A DNA stretch of 21,210 bases from Pontiella desulfatans (lineage in GTDB: Bacteria > Verrucomicrobiota > Kiritimatiellia > Kiritimatiellales > Pontiellaceae). Below are positions 1-7,548 of the stretch, in pieces (within the stretch, counting starts at the first letter, position 1; the number at the start of each line of letters is the position of its first letter). The stretch is taken from contig JARFRL010000360.1 of assembly GCA_029287275.1 (NCBI GenBank), forward strand, positions 1 to 21,210, in the 5' to 3' direction. The position numbers and the translations under genes are program-made. Below the pieces are notes generated by a model, which saw only the letters and a program-made list of their open reading frames with translations, did not search any database and was not told the DNA's origin.

Positions 1-86
1 CCCCCCCCAGGCCCCCAGACCCCCCCACCACCCACAACTACACTAGAGTTGGATCGTCGGCAGCGTCAGATGTGTATAAGAGACAG
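1..86 (+). other. Sequencing-library artefact: C-rich tract, P5 end, index and Nextera read-1 adapter
   Basis: This stretch is not genomic. Positions 54-67 match the outer part of the Nextera read-1 adapter (TCGTCGGCAGCGTC) and 68-86 are the complete Tn5 mosaic end (AGATGTGTATAAGAGACAG). Positions 38-43 (CTACAC) match the 3' end of the Illumina P5 oligo, so the ten bases between (44-53, TAGAGTTGGA) sit exactly where an i5 index belongs. The C-rich sequence at 1-33 is what reverse-complemented poly-G looks like when a two-colour instrument reads past the end of a short fragment. Real sequence begins at about 87, and the junction truncates the first gene. Confidence 0.97.
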
Positions 87-619
87 AATATGTACGGCGC
101 TCGGTGGCCAACAACCTGAACGATATTTCGAAGGACCATCCGGACCGCGTCATCGCATGCTGCAAACGCTGGCAAAAGGGCGCGAGCCAGGAGCGGCAAT
201 GGATGATCCGCCATGCCACCCGCACGCTGGTGAAAGCGGGGCATCCGGAAATCTTCGGCCTGCTGGGGTATACCGAAAAGCCGAAGCTCAATTTCCAATC
301 CTTGGAGGTTGCTCCCGCTCAAATCAAACTGGGAGACGCGTTTGCCTTCTCCTTCAGCCTTCAATCCGCCCACTCCCAGCCCCAAAAGGTGGTGATCGAC
401 TACGCGATCCACCACATGAAAGCCAACGGCACCACCCGCCCCAAGGTCTTTAAGTTCCGAACCCTGGAACTTGCGGCGGACGAAACCGTCGAGCTGACCA
501 GAAAACACGCGGTGAAACCGATCACGACCCGTAAATATTACGCGGGCGAGCATGCCGTGGAAATCCTGATTAACGGAAAGACATTCGGGCGCGCGCCCTT
601 TACACTCTCGCTTTCTTAA
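87..619 (+). CDS. DNA alkylation repair protein, AlkC-type (5'-truncated)
   Basis: This is the C-terminal part of a HEAT-like-repeat DNA glycosylase of the AlkC/AlkD superfamily, which removes N3-alkylated purines from DNA. The reading frame is open from the adapter junction. The first codons give YVRRSVANNLNDISKDHPD, which from memory is a signature of AlkC-type proteins, followed by a further helical repeat (RQWMIRHATRTLVKAGHPE) and the short GLLGY stretch. The last ~110 residues change character to beta-rich sequence (LNFQSLEVAPAQIKLGD onward), as expected of the C-terminal Ig-like domain of this family. A GTG at 104 could be read as a start but lies inside the conserved repeat, so it is not the true start. 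The missing N-terminus is lost to the contig end, not to mutation. Family is fairly sure; substrate is not. Confidence 0.8.
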
Positions 620-634
620 TCCGGGGGTTGTGCC

Positions 635-829
635 ATGGAATCTTTGCAGTCGATCGATCCAATGACGTGGATCATTGTTGTCGTTGCCGTTTTAATCAGC
701 ACGGTCGTTCTGTTTAACAAAGCCGTAAAATTTATCCTCAAAATCGCCGTGATTGGCGTGATGATTCTGTTCGTGGTCTATTTCCTGGTGCAAGCCGGCA
801 TTCTTGAACTTCCGAACATTGGAACCTGA
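635..829 (+). CDS. Small hydrophobic membrane protein (64 aa), unknown function
   Basis: This is a 64-residue protein with two predicted membrane helices, roughly residues 11-28 (WIIVVVAVLISTVVLF) and 32-53 (FILKIAVIGVMILFVVYFLV), joined by a short NKAVK turn. The start at 635 follows a G-rich stretch (GGGGG, about 622-627). It lies 15 bases after the alkylation-repair gene and its stop is one base before the next start (831), so it is probably co-transcribed with the secreted coiled-coil protein. I do not recognise a family. A small membrane anchor for the downstream exported protein is possible but is only suggested by adjacency. Confidence 0.65.
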   Translation: MESLQSIDPMTWIIVVVAVLISTVVLFNKAVKFILKIAVIGVMILFVVYFLVQAGILELPNIGT

Positions 830-830
830 T

Positions 831-1439
831 ATGAAAAGCGTACTGATTGCCCTGGTTCTATTGCCGCTGGCCCCGCGGGCCGACGAAGGCATCCTGTCGC
901 AACGAATCATCGCGCTCGAGAAGCGCGTCGCGGAACTCGAAAAAAAGCTGGCGCCCGTGCTGGAGGAGGAACGCGTCAAACAGATCGCGGAAGCGCGAAA
1001 ACGCCGGGCGCGCGAGCGGATGCTGCTCGACGCGGAACACCTCTCGCGCCTCGACCTGAACCTGATCGAGAAGGCCTATCAGACCGCCAACCGCGATTGG
1101 AAGGCGGAAGAGGCCAAGAAGGCGCTCGCGTTGCTGACGGAAAAATATCCGGCCGCCAACCGCACCGGTTGCGCGGTGCTCGCGATGGCGCAGGCGAGCG
1201 AGGGCGACGAGCAAATCAAACTGCTGCGCGACGCGATCGAAAAGCATGGCGGCTGCTACTACCTCAACGGCGTGAACGTCGGCGCCTACGCGCGCCTTTA
1301 TCTCGGCATGCGATATAAGAGGGACGGCAAGGACGCCGAGGCGAACAAACTCTTCGCGGAACTACGAGCCGACTTCCCCGACGCGGTGGACCACACCGGC
1401 CAGCTGCTTACCGCGCACCTGACGGGCATCGAGGAATAA
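831..1439 (+). CDS. Exported coiled-coil / TPR-like protein (202 aa)
   Basis: The protein opens with a signal-peptide-like segment (MKSVLIALVLLPLAPRADEG, residues 1-20) with no lipobox cysteine. A charged heptad-rich coiled coil follows at about residues 22-65 (IIALEKRVAELEKKLAPVLEE). The rest (about 85-195) is helical, with TPR-like features: AKKALALLTEKYPAANRTG and a closing AEANKLFAELRADFPDA. The overall plan resembles the periplasmic coiled-coil plus TPR proteins of the YbgF/CpoB kind, but it is shorter and I see no specific signature. The frame is open back to 804, but ATG 831 is preferred because it places the hydrophobic segment at the N-terminus and lies one base after the previous stop. 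Periplasmic location is likely; the function is unknown. Confidence 0.7.
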   Translation: MKSVLIALVLLPLAPRADEGILSQRIIALEKRVAELEKKLAPVLEEERVKQIAEARKRRARERMLLDAEHLSRLDLNLIEKAYQTANRDWKAEEAKKALALLTEKYPAANRTGCAVLAMAQASEGDEQIKLLRDAIEKHGGCYYLNGVNVGAYARLYLGMRYKRDGKDAEANKLFAELRADFPDAVDHTGQLLTAHLTGIEE

Positions 1440-1734
1440 AATCCGAGAACCTTCCCCGCGTCGGTGATCGCGGCCGGGTGTTCGCCGTGTGCGGAACCGA
1501 GAAAACGATCCGCCTCGCGGACCACCACGGGCCCATCTTTTTCCACGTCCAGGCGAGCGTTCCGCATGCTTTCCGCCCGAGGAAACGGGTTCGCCCGCCA
1601 CGAGCCTCTAGACAACACTTATAACTCTTTAAAGTTTTCCGCGGGAATCCCTCCTCCATTGGCGATGAACCTGCTACTATGTCACGCGTTTGAAGTTTAA
1701 TGGGGTCCATTGCTTACATACGGGGATTAGGTCG
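1440..1734. other. Intergenic region, no convincing gene; relatively AT-rich 1610-1720
   Basis: About 300 bases without a convincing gene lie between the exported protein and the signalling block. The frame running 1442-1622 encodes a stretch vaguely like a cold-shock fold (GPIFFHVQASVPHAF) but has no credible start or ribosome-binding site. From about 1610 to 1720 the composition becomes clearly more AT-rich than the surroundings, which suggests promoter or regulatory DNA for the downstream operon. No strong hairpin followed by a U-tract was seen. Confidence 0.5.
1597..1720 (+). promoter_or_regulatory. Candidate promoter region upstream of the first signalling operon
   Basis: This locally AT-rich segment in otherwise GC-rich DNA contains -10-like hexamers: TATAAC at 1620-1625, TACTAT at 1675-1680 and TACATA at 1715-1720. 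TTGAAG at 1690-1695 could act as a -35 for the last of these with a 19-base spacer. None forms a near-consensus pair, so the region rather than a specific site is proposed. Confidence 0.25.
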
Positions 1735-1986
1735 ATGAAAGGATTCTTCAGTGAAGCGTCGCGCCTTCCGCTCTCGACGGAGATTCCGATCGTGGGCGCC
1801 GCGCCGCCTTTCCTGGATCGAAAGACCGGACCCATCCTCGAGTCCAATCAAGCCGCGAACCATCGGTCGGCATCGCGGAAAACGAACGCGGCACCCTCCG
1901 CGGGAAGCCCCGCCCGACCTGTATCCGGAAATTCAAAACACACGGGCGATCCCGACAAGAAAGATCCCCGTTGGAGCCACGCATGA
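1735..1986 (+). CDS. Candidate small leader ORF (83 aa) overlapping the sensor start
   Basis: ATG 1735 is preceded by GGGGA (1722-1726), and the frame ends at TGA 1984-1986, overlapping the ATG of the next gene in an ATGA arrangement that permits translational coupling. The product begins MKGFFSEASRLPLSTEIP and becomes rich in Pro, Ser, Lys and Arg towards the end, without predicted membrane segments or a recognised domain. The ORF can be extended upstream to 1690, but without a better ribosome-binding site. The coupling geometry repeats that of the 60-residue ORF before the eight-PAS gene (12429-12611), which is the main reason to list it. It may also be a chance open frame in GC-rich DNA. 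Confidence 0.3.
   Translation: MKGFFSEASRLPLSTEIPIVGAAPPFLDRKTGPILESNQAANHRSASRKTNAAPSAGSPARPVSGNSKHTGDPDKKDPRWSHA
1971..1982 (+). promoter_or_regulatory. Ribosome-binding site fixing the start of the dCACHE sensor at 1983
   Basis: TTGGAG (1971-1976) lies six bases before ATG 1983. The frame could open at the TTG of this same motif, but its GGAG is best read as Shine-Dalgarno sequence. Starting at 1983 gives a clean MKIKLSNKLLALFLM membrane-anchor N-terminus. Confidence 0.6.
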
Positions 1987-3779
1987 AAATAAAACTGAGC
2001 AACAAACTTCTCGCGCTTTTTCTAATGGTCTCCATCCTGCCGATGGCCATTGTCGGCTGGGTGACTAATCAGCGGACCTCCAACACCATCGAGACCATGC
2101 AATATGAGAAGCTCAACGCGTTGGCCGAAGATCGGGCCAACAAAGTCGAACAGCTTTTCTTTGAACGGAGCCACGATGCCATACTGCTGGCTCAGTTCCC
2201 CCTGATCGCCCAGATCCTGAACGAATATTCCAACGGCTTTTCGGCCAGAGGAATCGACTCCCCCGCCTACGCGGAAATCGATCGGGAGCGTGGAACCTAT
2301 CTTTCAGATTACGCGGCCGAACTGAAAATCTACGACCTGCTGCTCATCAACGCCCACGGCGACATCGTTTTCACAACGGCCAAAAACAGCGATCTGGGCA
2401 CCAACCTGCATACCGGCCCCCACAAGGATTCGGAACTCGCCCAGGTCTTTCAACGCGCCATGGCGGGCGAAACCACCAAGGATGTCAACATCGCGACCTA
2501 CCAAGCATCGGGAGTGCCGACCATTTTCATCGCCGCTCCGTTGGAGGACACCAACGGCGTGGTGGGCGCGATCGCCTTTGAAATCCCCACCAAAACGCTG
2601 TACGCCTTTGCCGAGGACTACATCGGACTCGGGGAAACCGGAGAAACCGTGCTGGCCTCCCTTCGCGGAGAAGAGGTCTTGATGGTCGCGCCGACCCGCC
2701 ACGATCCCGCCGCCGCGCTGCAACGGAGCGTGACGATGGGCTCCAGCAACGCCAAGCCCATTCAGGAGGCGGCCAACGGAAAGAACGGAACCGGCGAATT
2801 CAAGGATTACCGCGGCAAAACCGTGCTGGCGGCATGGCGCTATCTGCCCGCCATGAAACTCGGCATGGTGTTGAAGATTGATCGTAGCGAGGCCATGCGT
2901 CCGATTTACTCGCTCAACAGAGGGATTGTCCTGATGGGGCTGATCACGTTTCTGGTGGTGCTGGCGGTTTCGCTCTTCTTCGCCCGTTCCATCGCCAACC
3001 CGCTCCGCGCCATAACCCGCGCCACGACCCGGATGGCGAGCGGGGAAACAACGACCCGGGCGGAGGTCCAAACCGGCGATGAAATCGGTGTCCTGGCCAC
3101 GGCTTTCAACAACATGGCGGACCGCTTGGACGCGGCGCGGGCGGAATCAAATGAACAGAATTGGCTCAAAGCCGGCTTTTCCGGGCTGGACGATGTCATG
3201 CGCGGCGAGAAAGCCCTCCCGACGCTTTGCGAAGACATCATCACCTATCTCGCCCGCTATCTGGACGCGTCGGTGGGCACCCTTTCGCTGGCCAACCACG
3301 ATCAGACCGGGCTGATGCTCGCCGGAAGCTACGCCTATAAAGCCCGCGGGGATTCCGCTCGGGAATTCCGCTTTGGCGAAGGGCTGATCGGGCAAGCCGC
3401 GCGGGAAAAGAAGCGGATCCTCACGCGCGACGTGCCGGAAGATTATATGGTCGTGACCTCGGCGCTGGGCGAAACCGCGCCCGGCAGCATCCTTTGCCTG
3501 CCGCTTCTTTACGAAGGCGAAGTCAAGGGGGTTGTTGAACTTGGGTCGTTGCGCGCGTTCAGCGACGCGGGAGTGGCGCTGCTGGACGCGGCGTCCGAAC
3601 GAATCGCGATCGCCATTCATTCCGCCCAAGCGCGCGATCAGATGAAGGATCTTTTGGAAGAGAGTCAGGCGCAAGCCGAAGAGCTTCAGGCCCAGCAGGA
3701 GGAACTGCGGGTGTCCAACGAAGAGCTGGCGGAAAAGAACTCGGAGCTAACGAATAAAACCCGAAATCAGGAGCGCTAA
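1983..3779 (+). CDS. dCACHE-HAMP-GAF membrane sensor lacking a kinase domain (598 aa)
   Basis: This is a membrane-bound ligand sensor. Residues 8-28 are a first membrane helix and about 30-305 an extracytoplasmic double-CACHE-type domain (LLINAHGDIVFTT, IFIAAPLEDTNGVVGAIAFE). Residues 313-335 form the second helix, about 335-387 a HAMP linker (ARSIANPLRAITRATTRMASG...DEIGVLATAFNNMADRL), about 410-545 a GAF domain (EFRFGEGLIGQAAREKKRIL), and 550-595 a coiled coil of EELQAQQEEL type. The protein then stops where related hybrid kinases continue into a HisKA domain. Its GAF and coil are close paralogues of those in the next gene, which starts two bases after this stop with AGGAG at 3769-3773. I infer that it signals through the neighbouring kinase, perhaps by shared coiled-coil contacts. 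The ligand is unknown. Confidence 0.88.
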   Translation: MKIKLSNKLLALFLMVSILPMAIVGWVTNQRTSNTIETMQYEKLNALAEDRANKVEQLFFERSHDAILLAQFPLIAQILNEYSNGFSARGIDSPAYAEIDRERGTYLSDYAAELKIYDLLLINAHGDIVFTTAKNSDLGTNLHTGPHKDSELAQVFQRAMAGETTKDVNIATYQASGVPTIFIAAPLEDTNGVVGAIAFEIPTKTLYAFAEDYIGLGETGETVLASLRGEEVLMVAPTRHDPAAALQRSVTMGSSNAKPIQEAANGKNGTGEFKDYRGKTVLAAWRYLPAMKLGMVLKIDRSEAMRPIYSLNRGIVLMGLITFLVVLAVSLFFARSIANPLRAITRATTRMASGETTTRAEVQTGDEIGVLATAFNNMADRLDAARAESNEQNWLKAGFSGLDDVMRGEKALPTLCEDIITYLARYLDASVGTLSLANHDQTGLMLAGSYAYKARGDSAREFRFGEGLIGQAAREKKRILTRDVPEDYMVVTSALGETAPGSILCLPLLYEGEVKGVVELGSLRAFSDAGVALLDAASERIAIAIHSAQARDQMKDLLEESQAQAEELQAQQEELRVSNEELAEKNSELTNKTRNQER

Positions 3780-3780
3780 G

Positions 3781-6700
3781 ATGGGGGCCGACACCACCAA
3801 GCACCCCCGCTGGATTCTTCCGGTGGCCCTTGCTCTAGGGGCCCTCGCGCCGCTCGCCGGCACGTTCATGCTGGGAAACGCGTTGCCGAGCTGGAACATG
3901 GCGTCCCTGCCCATTCACTCGACGCTCGAGGTCGCGGGAGCGGCCTTCGGACTGTTTCTGGCGGCGGTCATTCTATTCTCTCCGGGGCGCGTGGTCACAA
4001 CCCGTCGGTTCAGCGTGGCGTGCGCGCTGATCTCGATGAGCGTGCTCGACATCTTCCACAGCTGCGTCCCCGCCAACGTCGCTTTCGTCTGGCTGCATAG
4101 CGTCGCGGCGCTGGCGGGAGGCGTCTTCTTCGCGGCCGCGTGGTTTCCGGAGCGCGAGCTCCCGCGCGCAAAAGTCCTGTCCGGAGCCGCCGCGGTCCTC
4201 GCGGGAGCAACCCTGGTCGGGATCCTTTCCGCCCTCCATCCGGATCGCGTTCCCGCCTTGCTGGCGGACGGGGCTTTCACGCCGCTCGCGAAGGTGCTTA
4301 ATTTTGCCGGCGGCGGCCTGACGATCCTGGGCGGATTTCGGTTCGCGGTTTTCTACTACCGACGACAGGATATGGAGGATCTCGCCTTTCTCTTCCTCTG
4401 CCTTCTGTTCGGCAGTGCCGGGATGGTTTTTCAGCACTCGGATATCTGGCACGCCGGATGGTGGTTCTGGCACATCTTGCGATTTGGCGGTTATCTCCTG
4501 CCCTTCTGGCTGGCGGTTTTCGCCTATCGCCAGGCGGATGAAAAAAAAGCAAAGAACCAAATCCAGCAAGCGCTGGCCATTGCCGACGGCGACTTCTCGG
4601 CCCTCGTCACCCCCCGGCATGAACAAGACGAGCTGGGCCTCGCGCTGCAGTCGATGACCGCGACTCTTCATGAAACCCGGCAACAAAACCGTAAACAGGA
4701 CTGGTTGAAAACCGGCCTCGCGCGGCTGAATGACGTCGCGCGGGGCGATCCCGACGCGGAAACGCTGGCCGCGAGCGTCATCACCGAAATCGCCACCTAT
4801 CTCGAAGCCCCGATCGGCGCGTTCTATATCGCGGACTCCGAGGATCAAACGACCCTCTCGCTGGCCGGAAGCTACGCCTTCTCCGCGCGCAAAAACCTTT
4901 CCAACCGGTTCAAGCTTGGCGAGGGGCTGGTGGGCCAGGCCGCCCGCGAAAAGCAGCCGATTCTTCTCAAGAACATTCCCGAAGACTACACCAGAATCTC
5001 CTCCCAGCTCGGCGAATGCCCCCCGCGCTTTATTAGCGTGTCCCCGATCCTCCATGAGGCGCGGGTCAAGGGCGTGATCGAAATCGGGATGCTCAAGGAG
5101 CTGTCCGCAACCCAGCTCGACTATCTAACGCATGCGACCGCGTCGTTGGGAATGGTCATTGAAAGCGTCCACGCGAGAGACGTCTTGGCGAGATCGCTGA
5201 AAACATCGCAAGCGCTTGCCGAGGAACTGCGGGCCCAGCAGGAAGAACTCAGGACCGCCAACGAAGAGCTGGAAGAACAGACCCAAGCGTTGCGGATGTC
5301 GGAGGAGGAACTCAAAACCCAACAAGAGGAACTCCAGGTGACGAACGAGGAGCTGGAGGAAAAAACCGAACACCTGGAACGACAGCGGCGGGAACTCGTC
5401 GACGCCGCGGAAGAACTTCAAGCGAAGGCCGCCGAACTGGCCCGCGGCAGCAAATACAAATCGGAATTCCTCGCCAACATGTCCCACGAGTTGCGCACCC
5501 CCCTTAACAGCCTCCTCATTCTGTCCGGCTCGCTGGCGGAAAACAACGAGGGCAACCTGACGGACGATCAGGTCGAATTCGCGCGGCTCATCCACGGTAG
5601 CGGCAAGGACCTGCTCTCGCTCATCAACGAAATCCTCGACCTCTCCAAAGTCGAGGCCGGCCAAATGGATCTGCGCATCGAACCGGTTCAGACCACCCGG
5701 CTCGCCGAAGAGGTGACCCGCGGATTCAAGCACATGGTCGAGCCCAAAGGACTGGAATTCAACGTCACGATCGAGGCGGACGCCCCGGCCCGAATCGAAA
5801 GCGACCGGAAACGCATCGGGCAGATTCTAAAAAACCTGATCGCCAACGCCGTGAAGTTCACCGCCAACGGGGGCGTCTCCGTCACGTTCGGTTCCGGCGA
5901 ACTGCATGCCAAGACCTGTCTGACCTTTTCGGTGAAGGACACCGGAACGGGAATCCCGGTCGAAAAGCAACAGCTGATCTTCGAAGCCTTCCAACAGGCC
6001 GATGGAAGCACGGCGCGGAAATACGGCGGCACGGGACTCGGCCTCTCGATCTCGCGCGAGCTGGCCCACGCCCTCGGAGGCGAGATCCGTCTTGAAAGCG
6101 AGGAAGGCGAGGGTTCCACCTTCAGCGTGTCCCTGCCCTTGGAAACCACAGATGAATCCGCCGCCCAGCCCGGTCCCCCCGCGTCAGCGCCATCCAGACC
6201 GGCTCCCGCCGCGGAAACGCCAACCCCGGCGTTCGGCTCCGTACCCGACGACCGCGACAACCCGCGGACGGGCGCCACCACCATCCTGGTGGTCGAAGAC
6301 GACGCCACCTTCGCCAACGTGCTACTGGATGAGTGCCACGCGAAAGGGCTGAAATGCCTCGTGGCCGTCTCCGGCGAGGAAGGCCTGTATCTCGCCGAAA
6401 AGCATAGGCCCGACGCGATTGTTCTCGATTTGAAACTGCCCGGCATCGATGGATGGATGGTGCTGGACCAACTCAAGAGCCGGATGGAGACGCGCCATAT
6501 CCCCGTCCATACCATGTCGGCGGACGAGCCCGCCCAGAACGCGCTCGGCGCCGGCGCGATCGGCTTCCTGAAAAAACCCGCCGAAAAAGAGGCCCTGCAG
6601 ACGGCCTTCGCCCGCATCGAAGACGTCCTCCAGCGGAAAATGAAGAACCTGCTGGTGATCGAGGACGACGACAAGCTTCGCAAAGCCATCCTCCAACTGG

Positions 6701-7446
6701 TCGGCGGCGGGGATGTTCTCGGAGACGACGCCGGAACGGGCGAGCAAGCGCTGGCCAAACTCAAGGCCAAAAAATACGACTGCGTCATTCTGGATCTGAC
6801 CCTGCCGGATATGAACGGCTTCCAGCTGCTGGAAACCGCCGACGCGGAGGATGAAATCGCGCTACCGCCCGTCATCGTCTATACCGGCCGCGAACTGACC
6901 CGCGACGAAGAAGCCGCCCTGGTTAAATATTCCGAGTCGATCATCATCAAAGGCGTGCGCTCGCGCGAGCGCCTCTTTGACGAGACCTCCTTGTTTCTGC
7001 ATCGAATGGTCGAAGAAATGCCGGAAACGAAACGGGAAATGATCGCCAACCTGCACGACTCCGACCGGATGTTCAAAGACAAGACGGTCTTGATCGTGGA
7101 TGACGACATGCGGAATTTGTTCGCGCTTTCCAACGCCCTCTCCGGAAAGGGCATTCGCGCCATCAAGGCGCGGGACGGGGAAAAGGCGCTGGAAGCGCTG
7201 GAGGCGGAGCCCGACATCGCCATGGTGCTGTTGGATATCATGATGCCCGTCATGGACGGCTACGAGACCATGAAGCGCGTGCGGGCGCAGAAGCGTTTCG
7301 AGCAGCTGCCGATCATCGCGCTGACCGCGAAAGCCATGAAGGACGACCGCCGCAAATGCATCGAGGCCGGCGCGAACGATTATCTCTCCAAGCCCATCGA
7401 GATCGACCGCCTGCTCTCCATGATGAGAATCTGGATGTATCGATGA
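3781..7446 (+). CDS. Hybrid histidine kinase: membrane sensor - GAF - HisKA - HATPase - three REC (1221 aa)
   Basis: This is an inner-membrane histidine kinase with three receiver domains. Residues 10-250 carry about seven hydrophobic segments (MASE-like integral sensor), followed by a HAMP-like linker at ~252-300 (ALAIADGDFSALVTPRHEQDELG), GAF at ~315-460, and a long coiled coil at ~465-555 built on AQQEELRTANEELEE repeats. HisKA has phospho-acceptor His569 (FLANMSHELRTPLNS). The HATPase has an N box around 685-689 (NLIANAVKFT), a G1 box at 720-726 (DTGTGIP) and a G2 box at 749-756 (GGTGLGLS). A Pro/Ala-rich linker (790-830) leads to REC1 (Asp883 in VLDLKLPGIDG), REC2 (Asp1005 in ILDLTLPDMNG) and REC3 (Asp1152 in LLDIMMPVMDG). 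All three keep the acidic pocket and the C-terminal lysine, so none looks degenerate. It is the only complete kinase in the window and the likely recipient of signals from the kinase-less sensors. Confidence 0.95.
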   Translation: MGADTTKHPRWILPVALALGALAPLAGTFMLGNALPSWNMASLPIHSTLEVAGAAFGLFLAAVILFSPGRVVTTRRFSVACALISMSVLDIFHSCVPANVAFVWLHSVAALAGGVFFAAAWFPERELPRAKVLSGAAAVLAGATLVGILSALHPDRVPALLADGAFTPLAKVLNFAGGGLTILGGFRFAVFYYRRQDMEDLAFLFLCLLFGSAGMVFQHSDIWHAGWWFWHILRFGGYLLPFWLAVFAYRQADEKKAKNQIQQALAIADGDFSALVTPRHEQDELGLALQSMTATLHETRQQNRKQDWLKTGLARLNDVARGDPDAETLAASVITEIATYLEAPIGAFYIADSEDQTTLSLAGSYAFSARKNLSNRFKLGEGLVGQAAREKQPILLKNIPEDYTRISSQLGECPPRFISVSPILHEARVKGVIEIGMLKELSATQLDYLTHATASLGMVIESVHARDVLARSLKTSQALAEELRAQQEELRTANEELEEQTQALRMSEEELKTQQEELQVTNEELEEKTEHLERQRRELVDAAEELQAKAAELARGSKYKSEFLANMSHELRTPLNSLLILSGSLAENNEGNLTDDQVEFARLIHGSGKDLLSLINEILDLSKVEAGQMDLRIEPVQTTRLAEEVTRGFKHMVEPKGLEFNVTIEADAPARIESDRKRIGQILKNLIANAVKFTANGGVSVTFGSGELHAKTCLTFSVKDTGTGIPVEKQQLIFEAFQQADGSTARKYGGTGLGLSISRELAHALGGEIRLESEEGEGSTFSVSLPLETTDESAAQPGPPASAPSRPAPAAETPTPAFGSVPDDRDNPRTGATTILVVEDDATFANVLLDECHAKGLKCLVAVSGEEGLYLAEKHRPDAIVLDLKLPGIDGWMVLDQLKSRMETRHIPVHTMSADEPAQNALGAGAIGFLKKPAEKEALQTAFARIEDVLQRKMKNLLVIEDDDKLRKAILQLVGGGDVLGDDAGTGEQALAKLKAKKYDCVILDLTLPDMNGFQLLETADAEDEIALPPVIVYTGRELTRDEEAALVKYSESIIIKGVRSRERLFDETSLFLHRMVEEMPETKREMIANLHDSDRMFKDKTVLIVDDDMRNLFALSNALSGKGIRAIKARDGEKALEALEAEPDIAMVLLDIMMPVMDGYETMKRVRAQKRFEQLPIIALTAKAMKDDRRKCIEAGANDYLSKPIEIDRLLSMMRIWMYR

Positions 7447-7548
7447 ATGATTTTTTGACGGAACCTCAGGATGGTTAGGGCCGAAAGCAGCTCTAGGGCG
7501 GGAGGTTGAAACCGCGAACGAACGCGGGAAGGAAGCGAAAAACAGAAC

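Noticed and set aside
38..553. Reverse-strand ORFs at 38-553 and 43-291 and the forward ORF 49-453 at the left end
   Set aside because: They read through the Nextera adapter and give its hallmark peptides (YTHLTLPT, LYTSDAADD, RRQRQMCIRDR). They also lie over the supported alkylation-repair frame.
1442..1622. Forward frame with a cold-shock-like stretch (GPIFFHVQASVPHAFRPRKRV)
   Set aside because: There is no credible start codon or ribosome-binding site, only about 40 residues resemble the fold, and the frame overlaps the end of the preceding gene. It could be a decayed remnant but the evidence is too weak to annotate.
5215..5450. Repeated EEL/AQQEEL segments in the kinase and neighbour gene as a DNA repeat
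   Set aside because: The repetition is heptad coiled-coil coding sequence with varied codons, so it is protein-level periodicity rather than a nucleotide repeat or mobile element.
5688..6875. Reverse-strand ORF (395 codons) opposite the hybrid kinase
   Set aside because: It is a serine-rich shadow of the HATPase and receiver coding sequence, with no domain or ribosome-binding site of its own.
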